A DNA stretch of 9,989 nt from DATKMG01 sp035541995 (GCA_035541995.1 DATKMG010000788.1:1-9989); one strand, 5' to 3'. Shown: positions 1 through 7,874, counted from the first letter of the stretch. Program-made: numbers and translations. Notes: generated by a model from the sequence alone, not told the origin.

Positions 1-1
1 G

Positions 2-622
2 GGAATCTTTGGAGAAGATCCCCGGCTCGACGTCGAACTGGTGCGAGCAGCTCGGGAGACCCTGGGTCCGGACCGCGACCTACTGATTGATCCCGGCTGG
101 AGAGTAGACCGAACAGCAGAAGAATCCATTCGAATGGTTAAGAGTATTGAACCCTTTCGGCCATTTTTTGTGGAGGATTGCCTGCCACCGGAGGACTATG
201 ACGGCTATGCCAAATTGGCCGACGCGGTCGAAACTCCCATTGCTGCAGGGGAACAGGAGGCGACCCATTGGGGGTTCCGTCATTTGATCGAACGCGGAAA
301 GGTGGATATTGTTCAGCCGGACCTGACTCGTTGTGGAGGCTTAACCACAGCCCGACGCATTTCCCATATGGTGGAAGATCATAATATTGGCCTCATTCCT
401 CATGCCTGGAGTTCCGACATCCTTACCGCCACAACCCTGCAATTCCTGGCTTACATTAAGAAGGCTTATTTCATTGAGTTCAATGTCAGTACCGGCGAGA
501 TCAGCCGCCAGCTTGCTAAGTATCCCATCGGCATGAAGAACGGATATCTGGAAATCCCCGACCAACCAGGAACAGGTATAGAAGTTGATGAAGCAGTCAT
601 CGAGAAGTATCGGGTCCTTTAG
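2..622 (+). CDS. Enolase-superfamily enzyme (mandelate racemase/muconate lactonizing type), C-terminal part
   Basis: The frame is open to the left window edge, so the GTG at 41 is not the real start and the N-terminal capping domain plus first barrel strands are missing. About 206 codons are visible, roughly the last half of a typical 370-400-residue member. Metal-ligand and catalytic positions in family order are: Asp in IDPGW (codon 89-91), Glu in FVEDCLPP, Glu in AAGEQEA, Asp in VQPDLTRCGG and His in IPHAWSS. The last two form the Asp-His dyad of the mandelate racemase subgroup. The Glu in FIEFN is the usual late barrel carboxylate. Such enzymes abstract a proton alpha to a carboxylate using Mg2+, and many members are acid-sugar dehydratases. 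The substrate cannot be told from this half, because the second-strand Lys motif and the capping domain lie outside the window. It ends with TAG and converges on the receiver gene 174 bp away; no clear terminator is visible between them. Confidence 0.9.
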   Translation, partial: GIFGEDPRLDVELVRAARETLGPDRDLLIDPGWRVDRTAEESIRMVKSIEPFRPFFVEDCLPPEDYDGYAKLADAVETPIAAGEQEATHWGFRHLIERGKVDIVQPDLTRCGGLTTARRISHMVEDHNIGLIPHAWSSDILTATTLQFLAYIKKAYFIEFNVSTGEISRQLAKYPIGMKNGYLEIPDQPGTGIEVDEAVIEKYRVL

Positions 623-796
623 CGGGACGTCCTGAAGTAACCCAATAGAAAAGCAAAGGGGCAGTCGCTGGCTATCGAAGATTCGCTTCACCCGGTCGCG
701 AACTTCTGCTGATCATTTACGATAAGAATCTTCATCGAAGGCTCTCCCGTAGCTTTGTACTGGGAAATCTAAGGACCCTACTGATGATTCTCCGGT

Positions 797-1177
797 TTAA
801 GGCGAGATCCCAGGGCCGATCATCTCCCGGACAGCACCCAGCATGGCCTGCAGTTTAAAAGGCTTTAAGAACGTTCGGTGTGCACCCAGATACTGGGCCA
901 TAGAAAGATCGATTTGAGGATCACTACTACCACCACCGGATATGGCTATAATTTTCAATTGTGGATACTGACAATGAAGTCCTTTAATGAGTTCCAGCCC
1001 TTCTATTTCGGGCATGATGAGGTCGGTAATCACCAGGTCTATGATGGAACTTTGAAGCGTCTTTAGCGCTTCTCTGCCATTGGACGCCGTCCTCACTTGA
1101 TAGCCTTCTCGTGTCAGAGCTACGCACAACATGTCACAGACATCAACCTCGTCGTCAACTACTAGAATGTGGGGCAT
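797..1177 (-). CDS. Stand-alone CheY-like response regulator receiver protein
   Basis: A single receiver domain of 126 residues when started at the ATG at 1177 (MPHILVVDDE). All phosphorylation residues are present: the acidic pair in VVDDE, the phosphoacceptor Asp in DLVITDLIMP, Ser in IAISGGG and Lys in FLKPF. There is no output domain, so it acts by protein contact or phosphotransfer rather than by binding DNA. The frame extends to a GTG at 1249, but the extra 24 residues do not look like a receiver and that GTG has no Shine-Dalgarno. The ATG has only a weak GAGCGAG-type site, so the start is moderately certain. It lies 137 bp downstream of the hybrid kinase on the same strand and is its natural partner. 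That matters because the kinase's fused receiver has lost its Asp. Confidence 0.9.
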   Translation of the reverse strand: MPHILVVDDEVDVCDMLCVALTREGYQVRTASNGREALKTLQSSIIDLVITDLIMPEIEGLELIKGLHCQYPQLKIIAISGGGSSDPQIDLSMAQYLGAHRTFLKPFKLQAMLGAVREMIGPGISP

Positions 1178-1314
1178 CGATCTGCTCGCTCGTTGTGCGA
1201 CTGCAGCGGTTAATCTGGACCATCCACTTCTGGAATCTTGATCCTCCACCAGGAAGGCCGGCGGTCAGGGCTGCGGACTCACCGCCTCACTCTTAGTCAT
1301 CGCTATGTTCTGAG

Positions 1315-3654
1315 TTATTCGCTCTCCTCCCGGGAATCGAGAATCTTCCGAACTCGTTGTGTCAAGGTCCTGGGGGTAAAGGGTTTGGGAAGAAAGTTGA
1401 AATTGACATCCATTGTTGCGTCGTTTTGGACAACTGTCTGTTCCGTATGCCCAAACAAGTAGAGTGACTTCATGCCTGGACAGTACTGATGCAACCGCTC
1501 GGCCAGTTCGTCTCCTCTCATCCAGGGCATGGTCAAGGATGAGATCAGCAGCTGAATTGCATGCTTTTCTCTCTCGCAAATCTGAATAGCTTCTTTCCCC
1601 GTGGTGGCCTCTAGTACTCGGTAACCATTGAGTTTGAGTACGCGAGATGTGAGTTTGCGAACGGTCTCATCGTCCTCCATGAGCAGAATCGTCTCCGTGC
1701 CACCTGGACTTTCCTTTGGACTGATTGGATTGTTTGGGATTTCGGCTGGAGCATTGACGCTGGGCAGATAAATGTTAAACGTCGTTCCGCGACCCAGTTC
1801 ACTGGATACCCAAACATCGCCGCCATTCTGGCGAATGATCCCATAGACCGTGGAGAGCCCCAGTCCTGTGCCTTTCCCTTTTTCCTTGGTGGTAAAGAAA
1901 GGTTCGAAGATTCGTGCTTGGGTCTCCAAGTCCATGCCTGTGCCATTGTCACTCACGGACAGCAGGACATGAGGGCCTGGGCTGGTGGAGAGGTGCTGGT
2001 TAACGAAGTCTTTATCCAGAACAATGTTAGATGTCTCAATTTTGAGCTTCCCGCCGTGCGGCATCGCATCGCAGGCGTTGACTGCCAGGTTCATGATGAC
2101 TTGTTCAATTTGGCTGGAATCGGCCTTAATACTGGCCAGATCGGGATCAAGAATCACGACTAATTCCACGTCCTTGCCGATTAGTCGCTCAAGCAGTTTA
2201 GTACTCTCCTTAATGATACTGTTAAGACTTAGAATTCGAGGTTGGAGAATCTGCCTGCGACTGAAAGCAAGGAGTTGTCGAGTCAGGTCAGCAGCAAGCT
2301 CACTCGTCATTCGGATTTGCTCCAGCTCAAAGTAAAGAGGACTGCTGTGATCCAGAGAGGACATGGCTATGTCGGTATATCCGAGGATCCCGGTAAGCAT
2401 GTTATTGAAATCGTGCGCCACCGCCCCTGCCAATCGTCCGATGGCTTCCATTTTCTGAGAGTGAAGAAGCTGCTGTCGGGTCCCAAACAGAGCCTCCTCT
2501 CCCTGCTTTCGTTCAGAAATGTCGCGCAGGATCAGCGTGTAAATCTTTTGCCCTGGTACCTTCGCCTGTGATATTGAGGCCTCCATCGGGAATTCCTCTC
2601 CGTTGGCGCGAAGCCCAGTGATCGCCCACAGGGTGTCCCTTTCGCTCGAGGTGGTCGTGTCTTTTCCAAATTGAATGAAATGCTGCCAGTAATCCGTGTG
2701 ATGGCTTTCAGCAATGAACCGCTTTATGGGTTGGCCAACGGCCTCAGCAGTTGAGCAACCAAATATCTTTTCCGCACTGCGATTGAAAATCATGATCTGC
2801 TGATTGTCATCAATCGTGATAATGGCATCCATGGCTGAGTTGATAATGCTCTCTAATCGAACCTGGCTTTCACGCATGGAAATCTCTGCGTTCTTTCTGG
2901 CCGTAATATCAGCCATGACGCCTATCAGTCCGCTAACTCGATTGTTCTCTTTGACCACATGGATATTGTCATGCAACCAGACGATTCGCCCGTCGGCCGC
3001 GATCATCCGGTATTCAATAGCTTGGGATACCAGGGACGCCACGGCCTCTCGATACGCAGCGAAGACCATTTCCAGGTCCTCCTGGAAAACGTGCTCTTCC
3101 CAGAACTTGGGATCCTGAGTCCAACAGGAAATAGGATGGCCCAGCAAGACTTCAGCTTGTCGATTAACGAAGCTAAACCGGGAGAAGGTCCTGGCGTCAC
3201 GTCTCCAAACAATGACTTGGATGGAATCTACCAACTGCCGGTACTCTAGTTCTGAAAGGGGTAGCGCCTCCACTGAGCGCGTTTGTTCGGTGATGTCTAG
3301 TAGAGTTCCTAAAACAGCGGATCTTCCATCCAGGGAGGTACAGAATGCGTGAGCTTCTATGTCGATGATCTCTCCTTCCTTCTTTATTCCCTGAAATGAG
3401 AGGCGGTTTCGTGGCAAGGTTGAGTCCTGGCATTTTGAGAGTATTCCCTGAACCAGGTCCCGGTCTGTGTTGGCAACAAGATGATAGACCGAAGGCAAAT
3501 CGGTCAATTCCTTTTGCGTATAGCCGAAAGTCTCTCCCATCTGAGGATTTGCATAAAGGAATTGGCCGTTCTCAATGACGCACACGCCCGCCCGAGAATG
3601 CTCGATCATTTCGTGAAATGGCAATAGTCCCCGAGGTTTCAATGACAGATTCAT
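1315..3654 (-). CDS. Soluble three-PAS hybrid histidine kinase with degenerate receiver
   Basis: 779 residues. There are no hydrophobic membrane segments, so it is probably cytoplasmic. Domains: PAS at about 13-125, PAS (PAS_3-like) at about 137-255, PAS at about 265-382, then a HisKA dimerisation domain with phosphoacceptor His414 in AVAHDFNNML. The ATPase domain has an N box (NLAVNACDAM, 522-531), G1 (DNGTGM, 569-574) and G2 (GKGTGLGL, 593-600). A C-terminal receiver spans about 655-775. The kinase core is complete and is the NtrB-like type common in multi-PAS hybrid kinases. The receiver keeps its acidic pair (Glu660, Asp661) and Lys757, but Ser706 (codon 1537-1539) replaces the phosphoacceptor Asp and Phe734 replaces the conserved Ser/Thr. 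It is therefore a pseudo-receiver that should not accept phosphate normally. The ATG start has a weak GGGG site 4-5 nt upstream. The PAS ligands are unknown; no haem or flavin signature could be assigned. Confidence 0.95.
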   Translation of the reverse strand: MNLSLKPRGLLPFHEMIEHSRAGVCVIENGQFLYANPQMGETFGYTQKELTDLPSVYHLVANTDRDLVQGILSKCQDSTLPRNRLSFQGIKKEGEIIDIEAHAFCTSLDGRSAVLGTLLDITEQTRSVEALPLSELEYRQLVDSIQVIVWRRDARTFSRFSFVNRQAEVLLGHPISCWTQDPKFWEEHVFQEDLEMVFAAYREAVASLVSQAIEYRMIAADGRIVWLHDNIHVVKENNRVSGLIGVMADITARKNAEISMRESQVRLESIINSAMDAIITIDDNQQIMIFNRSAEKIFGCSTAEAVGQPIKRFIAESHHTDYWQHFIQFGKDTTTSSERDTLWAITGLRANGEEFPMEASISQAKVPGQKIYTLILRDISERKQGEEALFGTRQQLLHSQKMEAIGRLAGAVAHDFNNMLTGILGYTDIAMSSLDHSSPLYFELEQIRMTSELAADLTRQLLAFSRRQILQPRILSLNSIIKESTKLLERLIGKDVELVVILDPDLASIKADSSQIEQVIMNLAVNACDAMPHGGKLKIETSNIVLDKDFVNQHLSTSPGPHVLLSVSDNGTGMDLETQARIFEPFFTTKEKGKGTGLGLSTVYGIIRQNGGDVWVSSELGRGTTFNIYLPSVNAPAEIPNNPISPKESPGGTETILLMEDDETVRKLTSRVLKLNGYRVLEATTGKEAIQICEREKHAIQLLISSLTMPWMRGDELAERLHQYCPGMKSLYLFGHTEQTVVQNDATMDVNFNFLPKPFTPRTLTQRVRKILDSREESE

Positions 3655-4211
3655 GTATCCCCTATTTCGTCGTACAGAAAATTCGCAACCGTGAAAGCCT
3701 GGAGTTGTCGTCCCAGCTTCAAGCTAATGCACCCTCAGAGTGTGCTTGTTCACTCCAGCGTTCTACCGCCAGTATCCAGTATAAGGAATCTGAGTTTCCA
3801 CACAATCGGAGAAAATCTGTTAGTAATGTAAGACATTCCTCGCTTTTTTTGTCGGTCTTGGTCCTACAACACCCGGTCTAAATCTCTCACCGTCAAGCTG
3901 CCAGGGCATCCAGACCATAGCGTCAAGGGCCCCCGGTTTGGATCTGCTGGAGGAGGTCGGAGAACTCAAAAGCGAGATTGGGCTTCAATGAGAGTTGAGC
4001 ACCGGCAACAGCCTGTCAACGAGTTGTATAGAAAGAAGTTTTTGGTGGGGAATGTGGGAATGAGTCAGAATGTCTGAAAAAATGCGCCAGATCGGGGGAA
4101 CCGGCCTTCAAAGCTTTACTAAGACGTTTGGAATGAGTTTAGCCTGTGTCCTCGCACACGACGTTTTTTCTGGATTCTGAATTCTCTCGCAGCCTCTCAG
4201 TGATGGGTTGT
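3655..4211. other. Intergenic region with no recognisable gene
   Basis: This is the upstream region of the hybrid kinase. Apart from the possible promoter at 3778-3805, only short unconvincing reading frames occur on either strand. It includes a weak plus-strand GTGT/ACAC hairpin followed by a T run near 4144-4170. That hairpin has no visible upstream plus-strand gene to terminate, so it was not called a terminator. Confidence 0.5.
3778..3805 (-). promoter_or_regulatory. Possible sigma-70 promoter for the hybrid kinase
   Basis: Reading the minus strand, TTGTGT (3800-3805) and TATACT (3778-3783) are separated by 16 bp. They lie about 125 bp upstream of the kinase ATG at 3654, in a non-coding stretch and in the right orientation. 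The match is reasonable but such boxes occur by chance. No transcription-factor site was recognised beside it. Confidence 0.3.
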
Positions 4212-4390
4212 GGCTCCGCTAGGAGCCAGATGTCTGTAGAAAGGGACCCCAGCAGGATCCCGCCGCCTCAGCCGGGCGGAACGTGGAGAACCCAAACCAG
4301 CACGGATACCATCTCGCATACCGCCCGGCTGAGGTGGCGGAGATGCAAGATGACCGAATTCGCTACAAACATTGGGCTCCTAACGGAGCC
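4212..4390. repeat. 179-bp palindromic REP/REPIN-like element
   Basis: Two 28-nt arms (4212-4239 and 4363-4390) are inverted copies of each other at 24 of 28 positions. Each outer end is itself a perfect hairpin: GGCTCC-GCTA-GGAGCC on the left and GGCTCC-TAAC-GGAGCC on the right. Inside lies a second inverted pair, 4260-4279 and 4321-4340, matching at 19 of 20 positions, each half with CCGCC/GGCGG self-complementarity. The central loop is about 41 nt. On the left, each hairpin is followed by a related tail (ATGTCTGTAGAA after the outer one, ACGTGGAGAA after the inner one), so the element looks like two REP-type units facing two inverted ones. There is no ORF or transposase inside. Elements of this shape are mobilised in trans by REP-associated Y1 transposases in other bacteria; none is present here, so that link is inference. 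It lies 53 bp past the NarL-type regulator stop and may also protect or end that transcript. Confidence 0.75.
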
Positions 4391-4443
4391 CCTTCCCTCG
4401 CATTAACTGACCCGGTAAGTATAACGGGGAGGAGCTTAGTCTT

Positions 4444-5076
4444 TCATTCCAAAAGACGATTGTGTAGCACGTAGCGCATTAGTTCTGCAGAAGTAGTCAT
4501 ATTCATCTTTTCCAAAATACGGGATCGATAGGTGCTCACGGTCTTGACACTCAAATGGAGTTCCTCGGCAATTTGGGTGACCGTTTTTCCTGAGGCAATC
4601 ATTCGGAGAACTTCGAATTCCCGATCCGACAGCGCCTCATGGACGGGCCGCTCCGAATTCTCATTCAAGTCAAGTGCGAGTCTCTCGGCCAACACAGGAC
4701 TTACGTAGCAGCCGCCCGCTAGTACCTTTTCGATTGCCTTGATCAGTTCTTCCGGCGCGCTCTCTTTATTCATGTATCCAGCGGCCCCCGCTTTGAGAGC
4801 TCGTCTGCCGTATTGCTCTTCCGGGTGCATACTCAAAATCAGCACGGGGAGTTTGGGTTGGACCTGCTTCAGGTCCCTCAAGACGTCAATGCCACTCCGC
4901 CCTGGCATGGTAACGTCCAGAATTACCAAGTCCCAAGCTTGGCTGTGGACCTGGCTCAAGACCTGATCTGCGTTCTCGGCTTCTCCGCAAATTGCACCCT
5001 CCAGGTCCCGCACCAAAATCTCCTTCAACCCCCTGCGCAGAATGGCATGGTCATCAGCGATGAGTACCCTGATCAC
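4444..5076 (-). CDS. NarL/FixJ-family response regulator
   Basis: 210 residues, the normal length for this family. The N-terminal receiver has its acidic pair Asp8-Asp9, phosphoacceptor Asp54 in DLVILDVTMPG, Ser82 and Lys104. After a linker, a LuxR-type helix-turn-helix runs from about 149 to 205 (LSDREFEVLRMI, then the recognition region LSVKTVSTYRSRI). All signalling residues are intact, so it should bind DNA as a phosphorylation-dependent dimer. The start is GTG at 5076, chosen because the stop of the upstream kinase overlaps it in GTGA (5073-5076) and an AGGAG lies 7 nt before it. Overlap plus pairing of a HisKA_3 kinase with a LuxR-type regulator make this a cognate two-component pair. 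The target genes are not evident. Confidence 0.96.
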   Translation of the reverse strand: MIRVLIADDHAILRRGLKEILVRDLEGAICGEAENADQVLSQVHSQAWDLVILDVTMPGRSGIDVLRDLKQVQPKLPVLILSMHPEEQYGRRALKAGAAGYMNKESAPEELIKAIEKVLAGGCYVSPVLAERLALDLNENSERPVHEALSDREFEVLRMIASGKTVTQIAEELHLSVKTVSTYRSRILEKMNMTTSAELMRYVLHNRLLE

Positions 5077-7601
5077 GATCTCACTCCTATATCTGATCGG
5101 TGAGCCTCCGGAATGCGCGCTCTCACGGTTGTCCCTTTTCCGGGAGCACCACCTATAGTGAACTCACCTCCAAGCAACAGCGCCCTTTCGCGCATCCCCA
5201 GAATTCCAAGGGAGCCGCCGGTCGAAAGCTGGCGTTTACTGATCCCTTTGCCGTTGTCGTGTACTTCCAGATTCAAATAGCCTTCTTCCTGGAAAAGATG
5301 GACGTCTACCTGGGTCGCATTGGCGTGCCGTGCGACATTTGTCAGAGTTTCCTGGAAGATGCGGAAAAGGGCCGTGGCACACTCTTGATCGGTCAAGACA
5401 TTCTCCTCGGGCAAGTCCAGTCGGCACTTCGTTCCGGTCCGGGCTTCGAAATCCTCCGCGGCCCACTCGACGGCCGCCACAAGGCCAAGATCGTCCAGGA
5501 TTCCCGGTCTCAACTCGGTCGAGATTCTGCGCACTGAATGAATGGCCTCATCCACCAATTTCAGGATCGACTCAGTCCGTCTCTCTTGTTCCTTTCCAAT
5601 AGACAACTGGCGAACCAGGGAACTCAGATCGATTTTAATGGATGTCAGAGCCTGCCCCAGTTCATCGTGAATCTCGCGTGCTACCCTTGTTCTTTCCTCC
5701 TCGCGGATCATCTGCAATCTGGCGGCGAGAGCCCGGATCTGTTCAAACGAATGCTGCAGCTCTTCTTTTGCCCGGATGCGCTCGGTGATGTCCTGGATCT
5801 GGGCGATAGAATAAAGTGGATCCCCCTGTCCGTCCCGTACCAAGGACACGGAAAGGAGAATCCAGACAACCTGCCCTTGTTTGTGAAGAAATCGTTTCTC
5901 CACGTAATAATGCGAAATGGAGCCGTCAAGCATCTGGCGAACGAAACCCAGGTCGGTCTTGAGATCGTCTGGATGGGTAATGGATTGGAAATCTGTTGCG
6001 AGTAACTCATTCTCCGAAAAACCTACAATGTGGCATAGCGATTGGTTCACTCGGAGCCAGCGCCCCGTAGGTGCAACCAGCGCCATGCCAATCGGGGCAG
6101 AGTCGAAGGCGCTGCGAAACCGTTCCTCGCTTTCGGACAAGGCCTCCTCAGCCTGTTTTCGTTGAGTAATGTCGCGCACGATTGCCAGCAGGATGGCTTG
6201 TTCGTCGAGTTCAATTCGGTTCAAGCTGACTTCTACCTCGAAGACTGACCCGTCAAGCCGGCAATGCCGCCATTCAAAATATTGAGGGACTCCAGAAATT
6301 GCCGCTTGAATTCTCTCCGTTGCCTTACAGCCCGAATCGCGCCCGTCAGATTGCACCGGAGGCGAAAACCGCACAGGTGTCTCTCCGATGATCTGTTCTC
6401 TACGGCACCTGAACATCCGAAGGGCGTGAGGGTTGCAATCCATGAAACGATCCTCTTGCATGAGGAAAATGGCGTCTTGAGCCGACTCGAACAGGGTGCG
6501 GTAGCGGTTTTCATTCTGGCTCAACGCGACCTCGACCTGTTGCCGTTTGATCACATTGACAAATGACTCGGCCACTAACTTTAAATCCCGAATATCTTCC
6601 CGGGACCATTGTTGCTCATGGGAATACGACTGTAGTCCAATACAGCCAATCAAGAGTCCCCCCTGGTCAAGAAGCGGCACCGTGAGACGTGATTTGACTC
6701 CCTCTGATTCGGCCTGCTCACGAGTCAGGGATGCTTCCGGAGGAATATCACGCAGCCGGTTGATCTGCACGACTTCGCCTGCCTTCAGTATCTCCTCAGA
6801 CCAAGCAAGTACTCCACCCATGCCAATACCCTGGTATTTTTCCAGCAGCGGTGCGACGCCCGCAGCACACCACTCGTGTGAAATACTCCAGCTCCTGGAA
6901 TCCGAAGCAAGCTGGATCACAAAGCCATGCTCGGCCCCGAGAAACTCCGCAATCTGGCCCACGCTGGTCCGGATACAGTCATCGACTTCTGGCCCGGAAC
7001 TCCGGGCCAGGCGGCTCAATATCTCTGCGATGAGATTGTCGAATTCCAATTCGCGTTTGAGCACCATTTCGGTCTTGCGTTGCCTCACCACTTCCTGAGC
7101 TAACTCCGACTTGGTCTGATAGATTTCCCGAAGGGTGAAGTAACTACCTGCCAGAAAAGAGAAAATCGCAACAAGCCTGAGGTAACTGAAGATGGCTTCC
7201 CTCGCGCTGGTTCCCGGTTGGAGGATCGAGATTCCGCTGAAGATCTCCAAACGGCCCGCGAGCCCCACAAAAAAAGTAAGGAAGACACTGAAAAGAAACA
7301 GAACCATGAAGGAGGTTTTCCAATCGAGTCGCACCGCCGGACGGGCATAATAAGCCACCAATACCAGGAAGAGACAATATGGGACAAATCTCCAGAACCA
7401 GTAGGTCACGGACTCCATACCCACGGTGTCGCTCAATATCTCTACAATTAGCAGGTGTGCACATAGAAGGCAGCTGAGGATAAACACCTTCCGAACGAAG
7501 ATCATCTCGGGAAATACGGTGTGGAGATTCCGATCCTTTAGCAGATCGGCTTCAGAGTCGGTGACCATCTTCGGCGAGTTCTGATTAGAGTCGGTATCCA
7601 T
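5073..7601 (-). CDS. Membrane sensor histidine kinase: 4 TM, GAF, PAS, PAS, HisKA_3, HATPase
   Basis: 842 residues. Four hydrophobic segments at about 36-56, 67-85, 97-116 and 138-157 make an integral membrane N-terminus with little periplasmic sequence. A charged, probably coiled-coil stretch (160-186) leads to a GAF domain (about 187-355; signature SRLTVPLLDQGGLLIGCIGL). Two PAS domains follow, at about 364-480 and 491-608. The HisKA_3 domain carries phosphoacceptor His645 in REIHDELGQAL. The NarX/DegS-type ATPase has its N-box Asn755, a DNGKG motif at 782-786 and GILGMRERA at 799-807. The fold matches kinases that pair with LuxR-type regulators, and the next gene is one, overlapping by 4 bp. 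The ATG at 7601 has no good Shine-Dalgarno; a GGAGG sits 24 nt upstream and an in-frame TAG lies 12 nt upstream of the ATG, so translation may instead begin at Met12 (7568). The signal sensed is unknown. Confidence 0.95.
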   Translation of the reverse strand: MDTDSNQNSPKMVTDSEADLLKDRNLHTVFPEMIFVRKVFILSCLLCAHLLIVEILSDTVGMESVTYWFWRFVPYCLFLVLVAYYARPAVRLDWKTSFMVLFLFSVFLTFFVGLAGRLEIFSGISILQPGTSAREAIFSYLRLVAIFSFLAGSYFTLREIYQTKSELAQEVVRQRKTEMVLKRELEFDNLIAEILSRLARSSGPEVDDCIRTSVGQIAEFLGAEHGFVIQLASDSRSWSISHEWCAAGVAPLLEKYQGIGMGGVLAWSEEILKAGEVVQINRLRDIPPEASLTREQAESEGVKSRLTVPLLDQGGLLIGCIGLQSYSHEQQWSREDIRDLKLVAESFVNVIKRQQVEVALSQNENRYRTLFESAQDAIFLMQEDRFMDCNPHALRMFRCRREQIIGETPVRFSPPVQSDGRDSGCKATERIQAAISGVPQYFEWRHCRLDGSVFEVEVSLNRIELDEQAILLAIVRDITQRKQAEEALSESEERFRSAFDSAPIGMALVAPTGRWLRVNQSLCHIVGFSENELLATDFQSITHPDDLKTDLGFVRQMLDGSISHYYVEKRFLHKQGQVVWILLSVSLVRDGQGDPLYSIAQIQDITERIRAKEELQHSFEQIRALAARLQMIREEERTRVAREIHDELGQALTSIKIDLSSLVRQLSIGKEQERRTESILKLVDEAIHSVRRISTELRPGILDDLGLVAAVEWAAEDFEARTGTKCRLDLPEENVLTDQECATALFRIFQETLTNVARHANATQVDVHLFQEEGYLNLEVHDNGKGISKRQLSTGGSLGILGMRERALLLGGEFTIGGAPGKGTTVRARIPEAHRSDIGVRS
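5084..5088 (-). promoter_or_regulatory. Ribosome binding site deciding the GTG start of the NarL-type regulator
   Basis: On the minus strand AGGAG precedes the GTG at 5076 by 7 nt. It lies inside the last codons of the upstream kinase gene. It supports the GTG as the true start and translational coupling through the 4-bp GTGA overlap. Confidence 0.8.
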
Positions 7602-7637
7602 GCCAGGGAGGGCCTACCCAAATAACCTCCAATTGAG

Positions 7638-7745
7638 TTAATCCTTTTCTTGTTCCCTTTCAGATCTTGCGGCACGGAAGTTCGCCTTTGCTAAAAAGAG
7701 CGCCGCGCTCACATTCAACCGCACATATTCTTTAAAGTATTCCAT
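7638..7745 (-). CDS. Possible 35-residue small protein or leader peptide
   Basis: An ATG-to-TAA frame of 35 codons lies in the leader of the membrane kinase and ends 36 bp before its ATG. The product begins MEYFKEYVRLNVSAALFLAK, an amphipathic-looking stretch, and has a charged tail ending EREQEKD. An in-frame TGA lies a few codons upstream, so the ATG at 7745 is the only standard start. The upstream GGTGGTGGTG is a poor and distant ribosome site. The start codon lies inside the 24-nt repeat at 7742-7765. I do not recognise the peptide. A frame this short can arise by chance, so the call rests on position and composition only. Confidence 0.3.
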   Translation of the reverse strand: MEYFKEYVRLNVSAALFLAKANFRAARSEREQEKD

Positions 7746-7765
7746 GACCCATTGAGGTCACCACC
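7742..7765. repeat. Dyad-containing 24-nt repeat, copy 1
   Basis: This 24-nt sequence matches the one at 7906-7929 at 20 of 24 positions, in the same orientation. The shared core is TGACCYATTSAGGTCR, an interrupted inverted repeat (GACC/GGTC), so each copy could form a small hairpin or be an operator. It lies 144 bp before the first TGCATTTTCAT (7886-7896). Together these define one unit of an apparent degenerate tandem duplication. Confidence 0.6.
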
Positions 7766-7788
7766 ACCAAAGAAAGTAGCAGGGGTAG

Positions 7789-7821
7789 CCATGATGAATT
7801 CGTACTTTGAATTCATCGTGG
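7789..7821. other. Strong hairpin in the kinase leader
   Basis: CCATGATGAATTC (7789-7801) and GAATTCATCGTGG (7809-7821) pair over 13 positions, 12 of them Watson-Crick plus one T-G/A-C mismatch that is a G-U wobble in plus-sense RNA. The loop is 7 nt. No T-tract follows on either strand. Its left foot overlaps GGTAGCCA (7784-7791), which pairs with TGGCTACC (7872-7879) at the far end of the next hairpin. The two hairpins could therefore sit inside a larger closed structure. Confidence 0.6.
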
Positions 7822-7838
7822 GCTTCTCATTCGTGGTC

Positions 7839-7874
7839 AAAAACCCACGACAAACCTAAAGCAGTTTGTCGTGG
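7839..7874 (-). terminator. Candidate intrinsic terminator or attenuator upstream of the membrane kinase
   Basis: Arms 7845-7854 (CCACGACAAA) and 7865-7874 (TTTGTCGTGG) pair perfectly over 10 bp with a 10-nt loop. On the minus strand the stem is followed by GTTTTTG, a five-T run, which suits intrinsic termination of transcripts coming from the SpoIIAA-like gene or from within the leader. The stem is only half GC, so strength is uncertain. The CCACGA of one arm can instead pair with TCGTGG at 7831-7836 or 7816-7821, which would break the terminator stem. Confidence 0.5.

Noticed and set aside
674..735. GAAGATTC/GAATCTTC inverted pair between the enolase-superfamily gene and the receiver gene
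   Set aside because: Only 8 bp with a loop of about 40 nt and no T-tract; not convincing as a bidirectional terminator.
2505..2865. Third PAS domain of the hybrid kinase as a FixL-type haem sensor
   Set aside because: It shares general PAS spacing with FixL, but I could not place the haem-ligating His with confidence, so no cofactor is claimed.
3902..4077. Short plus-strand frames (one ending LDLLEEVGELKSEIGLQ, next starting at ATG 3988 with an ATGA overlap) and a 30-codon minus-strand frame over the same bases
   Set aside because: Both strands give equally protein-like short stretches, no family was recognised and stops crowd both sides; not enough for a gene or remnant call.
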